DNA from: Lepidostoma basale
Lineage: Eukaryota; Arthropoda; Insecta; Trichoptera; Lepidostomatidae
Reading direction: 5' to 3'
Assembly (NCBI GenBank): GCA_022606425.2
Contig: JAHDVF020001348.1
Coordinates: 546,001 to 610,000 of the forward strand
Length of the DNA: 64,000 nt
The position numbers and the translations under genes are program-made. Shown in pieces: positions 55,875-64,000 of this stretch. The notes under the pieces were generated by a model. That model did not search any database. It saw only the letters and a program-made list of their open reading frames with translations, and was not told the origin of the DNA. Numbering within the stretch: the first letter of the stretch is position 1; every line of letters begins with the position of its first letter.

Positions 55875-56830
55875 TTTGAACAATGATGTAAAACTCCATA
55901 TAAAATAATTAATACTTTATTAATAAAAAGTTTTTTAGAAATTGTATTAATTTATGGGTATTACATGTTTCGCCTTTCTAAGGCATTCTTCATCACCTGG
56001 TCTCCATCCACTGCTGAACGTAAGCCTCTCCATCCCCACGCCATCTCTCTCGGTCTCTCGCCAGTGTTCTCCAGGCCCTTCCCGCCGTCCGCACAATATC
56101 ATCGCTCCACCTGGTTTGCTGTCTTCCGACACTTCTCCGGCCCAACTTTGGCCTCCATTTAGTAACCCTCTGGCTCCATCTTCCATCATTCCGTCGACAC
56201 ACATGACCAGCCCACTGCCAATTCGTCCTCGCAATGCGTATTCCTACATCGGTGACCCTGGTGCGTCTTCCAATCTCCACGTTGGGTATATGGTCTCTAA
56301 GCGAGAAAAACCCAGCACGAATCTCTCCGTGGCCCGCTGTGCAACTTTGATGTTGTGCATTGTTTCTTTAGTTAACGTCCATGTCTTGCATCCATAGGTT
56401 ATCACAGGTAACACGCACTGGTTCATCACTTTTGTTTTAGAATTTTGTGGCATGTCCGACTTGAAGATGATATAAATAGTTGCCCAGCCTTCCGAATGCA
56501 GACCAACCGAGCTGTATTCTCCTATCAATCTCCTTGACTTGACTCCCTCTTCCAAAAGCCAACAGAAGAACAAGGTACACATATTCATCCACCACTTCAA
56601 CATTTTTATTATGGATTTTAATGTCTTCAATGTGTATGTTAGTCAATATTTTATCTTTGTCATATTTATTTTAAGGCCAATTTTTTTAGATGATTCATTT
56701 AAAGCTTCCAGCATTATAAGGCATTATCACATGTTAAATACGAGTTTATGATAATGCCTCAGAAAGATGTCATTCCAAAAAATTCTATTATAATTTATAG
56801 AAAACGGACGTTTTCATCCGTATTACTCTA
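55875..56830. repeat. Fold-back element, AATACGAATG family, split by family G LINE
   Basis: Left arm to 55990 (gggtattacatgtttcgcct, ttctaaggcattct), right arm from 56725 (tgataatgcctcagaaagat, ggacgttttcatccgtatta). The LINE occupies the loop. Confidence 0.7.
55995..56720 (-). mobile_element. Family G LINE fragment inserted in a palindrome
   Basis: Minus strand: EVVDEYVYLVLLLAFGRGSQ, VKEIDRRIQLGWSAFGRLGN, VLPVITYGCKTWTLTKETMH, then in the next frame RTRVTDVGIRIARTNWQWAG, HVCRRNDGRWSQRVTKWRPK and DGEAYVQQWMETR. Left (to 55990) and right (from 56725) flanks are the two arms of a fold-back repeat. Confidence 0.82.
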
Positions 56831-56874
56831 TATTACTAACGCTATATTTCTAACACTAACTTAATATATATTAT

Positions 56875-57120
56875 AACATCACGCGTTTCTCCACAAGGGT
56901 GGGTAAAGAGGAAACACCGCCTACTTTTTTTGTCCTTACATTATCAATCAGAAGGCGCTTTTGATGAGACCATGTGGACCGTTGTCATTCCATATAAAAC
57001 TTAATAAAACTCCTAGAAGACAGACGTTTTTATTTATATTAATTAGGAAGAAAAAGAAGATTATCAATCATAGGGCATGTCATGCACGAACTTCGATATT
57101 TCCGGCTATTCACAAGGCTG
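56875..57120 (-). mobile_element. RTE-A remnant broken by a fold-back arm
   Basis: catcacgcgtttctccacaa at 56878 and gggcatgtcatgcacgaact at 57072 are parts of the family 3' end. The bases between (about 56975-57045) are a fold-back arm (cagacgtttttatttatatt). Confidence 0.45.
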
Positions 57121-57181
57121 AAAATAGATTTTATATTAATTTACCTGGTCTTATTGACTAACTTTTAGCCGATTGTAAGAC

Positions 57182-57217
57182 CTGACGATGCTTACATCGG
57201 TTAGTGAAACTGCTGTC
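57182..57217 (+). ncRNA. Hammerhead ribozyme-like motif
   Basis: CTGACGA (57182-57188), stem GCTTAC/GTTAGT with loop ATCG, GAAA (57206-57209), then CTGCTGTC, in which AC and GT can pair before the cleavage-site C at 57217. The whole core is present. Flanking stem I would be ttgtaagac / gcgac. Activity is inferred only. Confidence 0.4.
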
Positions 57218-57689
57218 GCGACAAAATATAATCAATTGTGATATTTATAACAGAGTTTTATTTAAACAGTCAATAATTTTTTATCATTATTAAATTATTT
57301 TCGTTCTATTAATAATATGAAGGATACACATGAAAACATTTATGATTTATTCAATTCTTTACTTCTGCCTAAAATATCTATTGAATTGTTACAAAAACAT
57401 TCACTGTTGTAGGCGATAATTTAAATGTTTAACTAATTTTGTTCATTCTTGTATTCTTCAATGTATTTAAATTTATTCAATTCAGTTTGTCTTAATTACT
57501 AAGGACAGTCTTAGGTCAAATGAACATTTAAATCCACAGGATTAAGCTGTACTAAGAAAACAAAAGGTTTTTTTCAATAAGATTGAAGAAAGTTTATTTT
57601 TTTACTTATATTGATAGTTGTAAAAACAATAAATTAAAAAATTAAGTAAAACTTAAAGCGTTTAGACTGTGAAATATCCATAATTATAA

Positions 57690-59385
57690 TGATATAATAC
57701 TAGTTTTTCCACTTTTGGGTTAATTTTTTCCACCTTAATTTTTTTTTTTCAACTTTACGTTTATTTTTCCACATTTAAATTTTTTTATCTCGACTTGTTT
57801 CGAAGGCTTTACACCTTCATCATTGGGAGAACCATATAAACTGAGATATTATCTTTAAACTTTCGTATGAATCACTTAATTTGTGGTGTGACATTATTAA
57901 ATAAAATAATAATGCACTTCTAGTAATTTGTATTAACACCACTTTATTTGATCTCTCACTCTGACTCGCTCACTCGAGCAAAACCCGTTGGTGTTACGAG
58001 GGCGGTTTGATAAGTCAGTGACTTTTTGAATATAGGATATATTTTTCGGCAAATAAGCGTTTTATTCCTCAACTTTGTCAAGCATTTTTCCAATTTTTTT
58101 TCCTTCCAAAAAATGGGTTTTCTCAAGGCCCTAAAAATTGGCGCTTGTTTCAGTGACGACCTCTTCATTTGACCCAAATCTCTTACCGCCCAGCCATTTC
58201 TTCAGGTTTGGAAACAGAAAATAGTCGCAAAGGGGTAAATCTAGAGAATATGCCGAACGGGGTAGCAGTGCGTAACCCAATTTATGGATTTTTGACATGG
58301 CGCCTACGCACGTTTGTACCCGTGTATTGTCTTGATGGAACAAAACTTTTTTCTTCGTCAAATGGGTCGTTTCTGCTTCAAATCAATATCGAATCTGTCC
58401 AAAAGCTCTGAATAATATTCGCTGGTGATCGTTCTACCTTTTTCAAGGTAATCGATGTGAATGACACCGAGTGCATCCCAAAAAACTGTGGCCATGACGT
58501 TGTTGGCCGACAAACCCCTCCTTTGTCTTCTTTAGTGCACGTTCACCCGGAGAAACCCACTGTTGATTGTTCCATAGTCTCTGGTGTAGTGTGATGGATT
58601 CATGTTTTGTTTACGGTAACGAATCGGTGCAAAAACTTGTTCCGATTGCGTTTGAACATCGCCAAACACTCCTTTGAAGTGGTCACACGGTTGTGCTTAT
58701 GGTCGAGTGTGAGCAATCGCGGCAGCCATCGCGCGGATAGCTTTTTCATGTCCAAATATTCATGTAAAATGTGATGTACCCGCTCAGTTCAGATGCTTTC
58801 AGCCTCAGCCATCTCACGCATTTTCATTCTCCGATCGTCCAATATCATTCCATGGATTTTATCGATGATTTCTGGCGTGACGACCTCTTTTAGGCGACCT
58901 GAACGTTCGGCGTCACTTGTGCTGATACGACCACAACGGAACTCAGTAAACCACTTCATAACCATTGAAATTGATGGTGCAGAGTCTCCATAGTATTTAT
59001 CAAGCCTTTGCATGGTTTTGGTGATGGTTTTTTACGCAAAAAATAATGCTTAATTAGCACATGATATTCACTTTTTTGTATTTTCGTTACAATTCACCAG
59101 GTTGTTTACTTTTAATGGCTGTCAAATACAAACAAAATGGTGCAGCCTTCTCAAAATTGTACAGTAGTCTATTCATAGATGGCAGTTGACGGGAGCAGTA
59201 TTGTTTTTAAAGTTACTGCGCGGGAAATTCAAAAAGTCACGGACTTATCAAACCGCCCTCGTACCAAAAATAGTGGTGTTAATACAAATTACTAAAAGTG
59301 TATTATGATGAGGGCGTAAAGCCCTCAGAACATGTCGAGAAAAATAAACTCAAAAGTGGAAAAACAGTCATTTAATTCATACAAT
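57690..59385. repeat. Nested fold-back elements enclosing the mariner
   Basis: The outer arms (ccacttttgggttaattttt, tctcgacttgtttcgaaggc at left; gggcgtaaagccctcagaac, atgtcgagaaaaataaactc at right) are inverted. Inside them, an inner pair (gtaatttgtattaacaccac at 57924 and gtggtgttaatacaaattac at 59274) matches the element at 16375-16570. The mariner sits in its centre. The order of insertion is therefore readable. Confidence 0.8.
57997..59261 (-). mobile_element. Mariner-type transposon, complete between inverted repeats, transposase dead
   Basis: CGAGGGCGGTTTGATAAGTC at the left end and its complement at the right end, flanked by TA at 57995-57996 and 59262-59263, length 1265: a textbook mariner outline. 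The minus strand encodes the transposase in pieces. The N-terminal helix-turn-helix region is at 59013-58789 (SISMVMKWFTEFRCGRISTS, TPEIIDKIHGMILDDRRMKM). A central part near 58600 reads VTVNKT-stop-IHH, where the family has a D-E-T-W box, so the first catalytic Asp is Asn and Trp is a stop. The C-terminal part (58361-58131) has HQDN and, 34 residues further, the Asp of LCDYFLFPNL, giving the D34D spacing. It is inserted inside a fold-back repeat. Confidence 0.92.
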
Positions 59386-59567
59386 TTCGTCATCATGCTT
59401 CCCCTAGACAAGTCCCAAGTTTCAAGTCCCCTAGACCACCACCCTCTCAGTTAGTTAGTTAGTTAGTTATTTAGTTAGTTAGTTTGTATAATAAACAGTC
59501 TGTTAATTAATTAAATATAAAAATACCATACCATACCCAATACCAATACCAATACCATATAATATAA

Positions 59568-59648
59568 CCGCGTCTCCCGCGGGGCGAAAAGAGAAGGATG
59601 GAGTGCCACATCAGTTAAAGTGTGGCAGTCCATTAGTTAGTTTTATAA
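59568..59648 (+). mobile_element. SINE-like element with RTE-A tail, deleted
   Basis: ccgcgtctcccgcggggcga, aaagagaaggatggagtgcc, acatcagttaaagtgtggca, gtccattagttag. The part between gtccatt and the TTAG tail is missing compared with other copies. Confidence 0.55.
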
Positions 59649-59769
59649 TATTTCAGTTTTTTTCTCAGTTCTCGCCTTCCCTGTCTCTTATTATAATAAA
59701 TAAAACAGAATCTAACTTAAAAGAAAACTTAAAAGAAAACATTATAAAGTAGAAAATATTAACTAACTA

Positions 59770-61085
59770 ACTAACCATCACGCCGTCTCCCCGAAGGGGT
59801 AGGCAGAAAGAATGGACTGCCACACTTTTCTTTCCTGACATATTTCTCTCGCTTCCTTAACATTCATACATCGTGTCATGCACGCGCGTCGATTTCTCTG
59901 ACTCCTCACATGGCCGACATTCAATATTTGATTTATTTGATCGTGCCACGTTTTCCTGGGTCTTCCTCTATTTCTGGTTCCATTTACATCATTAACATAT
60001 AATTGTTTTACCATTCTTTCTTCATTCATTCTTTCAATATGTCCAAACCATCTTAATGATCCTTTCATTATTTTGTTCATGACACTATCATTCGCACCGC
60101 ATTCACTTCTTATATTTTCATTCGGCACTCTATCATACACAGAGTATCCACACATTCTTCTAAGAGATCTCATTTCAACTGCATTTATTCTACTTTCATC
60201 CTTCTTTTGCCAGTTCCATGCTTCGCTTCCATACATAAGGGTCGGAAGAAGAACACCATTGTGCACTGCCATTCTAGCTTTTTTTGATAGGTTTTTGTTT
60301 GCGATGACAACTTTAAGTGCACCATTCACTTTGTTGCCTGCCCCAACCCTTCTTTCAATATCCCTCTCCACTCGCCCATCTCTTGTAAACATACTACCTA
60401 AATACACGAACTCAACTACTTGCTCCAAATTTTCACCATTCACGCTAATGTTGCAGACTGTCGTGGTTTCTTCCTTTTCAAAAATCATTACCTTGGACTT
60501 ATTAACATTCATCATCAGATTATTTCGCATGCATACCTCATACATACAATTCACCAGGACTGGTAGTTCATGCTCGTTGTCTGCAAGAAGGACAGCGTCA
60601 TCCGCATACAAGAGACAGCTTACTGACACTCTGCTCATTTTGGCACCTACATCCAACCCTTTCAGCTCTTTCATACATTTGTCCATATACAGATTAAATA
60701 ACCACGGGGACATTACGCAACCCTGTTTGACACCTTTATTGATATCGAACCAGGCTGTAAGATCTCCATTTACTCTGACACTAGCAGTGCTTTCTGTGTA
60801 TAGCGACTTAATTGCCGTGATTAGTTTTGTACTTATTCCATATTCAGACAATATTTCCCACAACTTTTCTCTATTAACGTAATCATATGCTTTTTGCAAG
60901 TCGACAAATGCACAGAAAAGTTTGCGGTTTTTGGCCAGAAACTTCTCTGTCAATGTACGAAGTCCAAAAATTTGATCCATACATCCTCTGCCATTCATAA
61001 AGGCACCTTGCACATCCCAAACTTTGTCACTCGTCAATTTTCTTACTCTTTCTATTAAAATTCTGCCATAGACTTTACCAACGAC
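59770..61085 (-). mobile_element. RTE-A LINE, best copy: reverse transcriptase open from palm to stop
   Basis: A non-LTR reverse transcriptase open for about 430 codons, 5' truncated (no endonuclease domain). Reading from about 61080: KVYGRILIERVRKL, then, numbering from Met at 61037, FVDLQKAYD at 44-52 (first catalytic Asp), GVKQGCVMSP at 102-111 and YADD at 144-147, followed by a thumb/connection region (MYGSEAWNWQKKDESRINA) and a basic C-terminus (RGRPRKTWHDQINQIL). The stop falls in GETA-TGA and the (TTAG)n tail starts only a few bases later (59760-59778 as CTAA on the plus strand). Short 3' UTR and microsatellite tail fit the RTE clade. The catalytic residues are intact, but there is no 5' half, so it is probably dead. 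It is the reference for about 25 shorter copies in this window. Confidence 0.9.
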
Positions 61086-61284
61086 ACTAGAAAACTTAGA
61101 AAATATTATATTTTTATAAATGAATAAGTCAGTAGTATATTTTATTATGTGTATTTTTTTTTCATCTTAATAACGTACATAATAATATAATTTATAATAA
61201 TATGAAGAGTAATATGTTATCGGTATTATTATTATCATTTTGTTGAATCGCTCTTTACATCATGACAGCATGAGCCAAATCGAT

Positions 61285-61478
61285 GTAAAGGATATTATAG
61301 CTATCATAGTGATTCTCGTGATATGTGATAGGTAGCTAATCTATCGCCATTTTATTGTCACGTGAATTCTACACCAGACCAAAGACGGTGTGACAATCAC
61401 ACTGCCCTCGCCGGGAATCGAACCCGGAACCTTCGGGGTGGCAGTCAATGCACTCACCACTCGGCCACGAAGGTATCC
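61285..61478 (-). mobile_element. tRNA-headed SINE, 3' truncated
   Basis: Plus strand: gtgataggtagctaatctat, cgccattttattgtcacgtg, cgccgggaatcgaacccgga (B box antisense), cactcggccacgaaggtatc (A box antisense). Confidence 0.78.
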
Positions 61479-61489
61479 ATGTCTTGTTT

Positions 61490-62080
61490 TCATCATATTT
61501 TTCAGAAGTTTGGAAGGTCGATGCAATCTCCGCTTTCAGGGTAGTCCTCTAATGTTACATTAACTAATGTTAATGATGTACGTAGGTGGACAACGTAACA
61601 ATCACAATAAAGAAAATCTTTGACTACGGATGACTTCAACTCAAAAAACAAATAAAGCTCCTTCAAATCGTGAAAATCTACTCAAATATTTAAAAACGGT
61701 GTTCTCTTATTTGCTTCTCTTGTAAACAAATTTCTGTAAATTCTTGTAATGACATGTTAATCAGAGGCGTAGACTATACTCTATAAACAATAATTGATTG
61801 TTGAAAACTCTTAGTACTTGAGAGAGGAGTTGTTGATGAAAAACATTCGAGCATTATTGACTGATGAATTTATTACTATGGTTGTCTTAATTTTGGGTTG
61901 TGAATTCAGTACAATCCAATTATTATAATCATTACAGAAATTTTCTAATTCGTTTATAATTACAGAATAAGATTATTTAAATATTAAGTTACCAATAATA
62001 AATTTCAGAACAATTAATAATTTAAATTTTATAAATACAGTACAATTAGAAAACCAACTACTCCAAAAAATCTATATTAA
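61490..62080. other. AT-rich stretch, nothing recognised
   Basis: No coding pattern or family repeat seen. Confidence 0.5.
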
Positions 62081-62084
62081 GCAA

Positions 62085-62290
62085 GAGGGAGAGGAAAGTA
62101 GACTGAGGAAAACATGGCATGACCAAATTAATCAAATTTTAAAGGTTGGTCATGTCAGAAGCCGGAAGAATCAACGTGCGTGTATGACTCGCTGTATGAA
62201 TGTGAAGGAATCTAGAGAGGTATATCAGGATAGAGAAATGTGGCGGTCCATTCTCTCTGCCTACCCCTGCGGGGAAACGACGTGATGGTT
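62085..62290 (+). mobile_element. RTE-A 3' fragment
   Basis: ctgaggaaaacatggcatga, ccaaattaatcaaattttaa, then gcgtgtatgactcgctgtat and gcctacccctgcggggaaac. Ends gacgtgatggtttgttgttg, so the tail is (TTG)n rather than TTAG. Confidence 0.75.
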
Positions 62291-62619
62291 TGTTGTTGTT
62301 GTTGTTCTTGTCAACCGTTGATCTGTAAATTCATTAATTTATTTAACAAAATCTGCTATTTATTTTCACATAAAATTAAGGAATTTAATTTTTTTTATTA
62401 AAATTACACATAAATTGCAGCCTGGCGTTAAAAGATTGACAAGCAACAAGAGAATGATGACGTCATGGAATATTTAAATTTTGAATTGCTCCGTCGATAT
62501 TACAGTTACATTGCTAAAAGCTTCGAACGTGTGTGACAAATGGTTCACAGATTCCACTATTGTTCAATATTCGTGAAAAAAATAGTAATGTGTTATTTGT
62601 AGGAGCAACCGTACCGGTA

Positions 62620-62935
62620 CTGTCGTACACCGGACAGGTTAATAAAACGGTTTCACACTCTCAGTTCATTCGCTTATAGAAATCTCGGCGACCGCCACTG
62701 TAGCGACCGGATTGCGAAACGTAGATTTTCCAATGTGGAGTTTCTGTAGAGGAATGTGTGTCACGCGAGGCAATTCGGCCAACGCCCCGCTGGTCCTACA
62801 CGCCAACACTCTCCCCTTAACGGTCAGCAAGATGGCGGCCGCGGACATTTTAATGTGTCCAAACAAGTTAATGCTTTGGTCTTAATTGTCACCCCGCCCG
62901 CTGCGATCCCTGACGAGAAACTGCCCGGATTATTT
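62620..62935 (+). promoter_or_regulatory. Candidate core promoter and GC-rich leader
   Basis: TTAATAAAAC (62638-62647) is followed about 24 bases later by TCAGTT (62661), the insect initiator word, and then by 270 bases clearly richer in GC and CpG (caagatggcggccgcggaca) than the neighbourhood. No known repeat fits. A frame from 62756 (MCHARQFGQRPAGPTRQHS) is open for 72 codons but unconvincing. Confidence 0.3.
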
Positions 62936-63119
62936 ATTACAAGATGGATTAATCTGCCTAACACCCAAATCTGATATAATCAATCCATAACATATAAATA
63001 AAATGCAGTGTTCGTGGCTATGAACGCTATAGACTCGACAAACACTAAACCGATTGCGACGAAATTTTCTCTATTAATTAATATTACATTTTGAACGTAT
63101 ACAAATACATCTTTCAAAA

Positions 63120-63305
63120 TTTTGTCAGACGTGGTGGTCGTAAGAAGTGCGGAATGGGGAATATTGTTAACATAAAGCGATCGCTTAACTCAACCAATGG
63201 CAGGTCATAAGTCCTGTAAACGCCTCGACCACCATATTCTGTTTCCAAAAATAAAAATAATTTGCATCTTCGTTTCTATTGAGATACAATTAATCCTTTA
63301 AAATA
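63120..63305 (+). repeat. Unnamed dispersed repeat (J), longest copy
   Basis: cgtggtggtcgtaagaagtg, cggaatggggaatattgtta, aacgcctcgaccaccatatt, gtttctattgagatacaatt. The first part matches the reverse of 3545-3600. Confidence 0.6.
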
Positions 63306-63384
63306 ATGAATATTACTACAAGGAAGGCTTAAAATACGAACCGAATTTTACACTTTTAAAATTCATATATATCGTAGCAGAGTT

Positions 63385-63500
63385 GCAAGAGTCCTCGGTC
63401 CCGGGTTCGATTCCCGGCGTTGGTAGTGTGATTGTCAATAGACTAAATACCTATCACATATCATGAGAATCAATGGGTAAAAAGTTGTATACAGTCTTCT
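63385..63500 (+). mobile_element. tRNA-headed SINE, short copy
   Basis: gcagagttgcaagagtcctc, ggtcccgggttcgattcccg (intact B box), then gtgtgattgtcaatagacta with a deletion in the body and tatcatgagaatcaatgggt. Confidence 0.65.
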
Positions 63501-63985
63501 TATTCTTCTTCAGCCTATTCCCGTTCACTCCTGGACATGAGCCTTCTCCATATTTGCTTTCTTCTTACTTTTTTTTCCTCAGTCTTTTCCCGTCCACTCC
63601 TGGACAAAGGCCTCCTCCATTCGCTTCCATGTCACTCTGTCTTGTGCAGACTGCATCCAGGTTATTTCGACATGTCTGTTCAAAACATCCTTCCACCGTA
63701 GTTGCGGTCGCCCTGCACTCTCTTTTTCCGCCCGCGGTCTCCAAGTCAGCAGTTTACTTGTCCATTTTTCGTCTGAGCTACTAGCTACGTCACCTGCCCA
63801 TTGCCATTTTAGAGTCGCAACCCTGCGGATGATGTCAATGACCTTTGTTTTTTCTCTCACCGTATCGTTTCTGACTCTGTCTCTTAGGCTTATTTCTTAC
63901 ATGGCTCTTTCCGTGGCTCTTTGGGTCACTCGTAGTTTCTCGGCACTTTGTTTGGACAATGTTACAGTTTCAAGACTATAATTAC
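63500..63985 (-). mobile_element. Family G LINE 3' fragment at the window edge
   Basis: Minus strand: KVIDIIRRVATLKWQWAGDV, KWTSKLLTWRPRAEKESAGR, PQLRWKDVLNRHVEITWMQS and KRMEEAFVQEWTGKD. Its 3' region near 63500-63600 repeats ccgttcactcctggacatga and ccgtccactcctggacaaag, so the last part is duplicated. It runs toward the window end. Confidence 0.78.
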
Positions 63986-64000
63986 TATCTGGCAGAACAC

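Noticed and set aside
59450..59490. (TTAG)n runs as telomere-like repeats
   Set aside because: Insect telomeres use TTAGG; here the four-base units are short and sit at RTE-A 3' ends, so they are retrotransposon tails.
60073..60882. A 269-codon plus-strand open frame
   Set aside because: It is the exact antisense of the RTE-A reverse transcriptase, whose minus-strand frame has FVDLQKAYD and YADD; the plus frame has only low-complexity Ser/Leu/Thr composition.
8140..63985. Intact autonomous transposon
   Set aside because: None found: every LINE lacks its 5' half, the complete mariner has a lost catalytic Asp and internal stop, and the Helitron lacks Rep/helicase.
1..64000. CRISPR arrays, operons, rRNA genes, integrated virus
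   Set aside because: No regularly spaced repeats, no ribosomal sequence, no viral gene sets seen. The tandem units at 42827 and 28371 are too few and too irregular for CRISPR.

Overview
The window looks like intron-rich, AT-rich insect DNA that is almost entirely built from transposable elements. Lepidoptera is favoured (moderate confidence). The grounds are many RTE-type LINE tails, jockey-like LINEs, a Helitron ending in the usual hairpin plus CTAG, mariner elements, tRNA-derived SINEs and an insect neuropeptide gene. No prokaryotic operon structure, CRISPR array, rRNA or free-standing tRNA gene is visible.

The one host gene I can support is on the minus strand between 42577 and 37476: a three-exon allatostatin double C (AST-CC) precursor. 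It has a signal-peptide exon (42577-42440), a dibasic-site exon (38925-38710) and a last exon (37574-37476) that encodes WRCLFNAVTCF followed by RRK and stop. All joins are phase 0, have consensus splice sites and give a 150-residue precursor. Its two introns are filled with LINE, SINE and mariner debris. Two GC-richer islands (about 51170-51400 and 62620-62930) may be host promoter or exon sequence but are weak.

The repeats fall into recognisable families. RTE-A has about 25 copies of a non-LTR reverse transcriptase 3' end whose stop codon sits almost directly on a (TTAG)n tail; the best copy is 61085-59770. RTE-B ends in (GAA)n. RTE-C ends in (GAA)n and includes two internally deleted copies that keep the 5' leader. 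D and F have (GAT)n tails, and F has a C-terminal C2H2 finger. E, G and I are further LINE tails, and there are two jockey-like families. A SINE-like family shares the RTE-A 3' end, and a tRNA-headed SINE is present in eight copies. A Helitron derivative (27919-29884) carries tandemly duplicated exon-like modules. There are four mariners, one of them complete between its TA-flanked inverted repeats.

A second layer consists of fold-back (palindromic) elements, 100 to several hundred bases long. Their arms carry a conserved motif that matches the hammerhead ribozyme core: CTGANGA, a stem-loop, GAAA, then the self-complementary ACATGT or ACCGGT and a cleavage-site base. At least nine sites keep the whole core. 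Many of these palindromes are targets for later insertions, giving nested structures with readable target-site duplications. The most complex is at 57690-59385, where a mariner lies inside a palindrome inside another palindrome.
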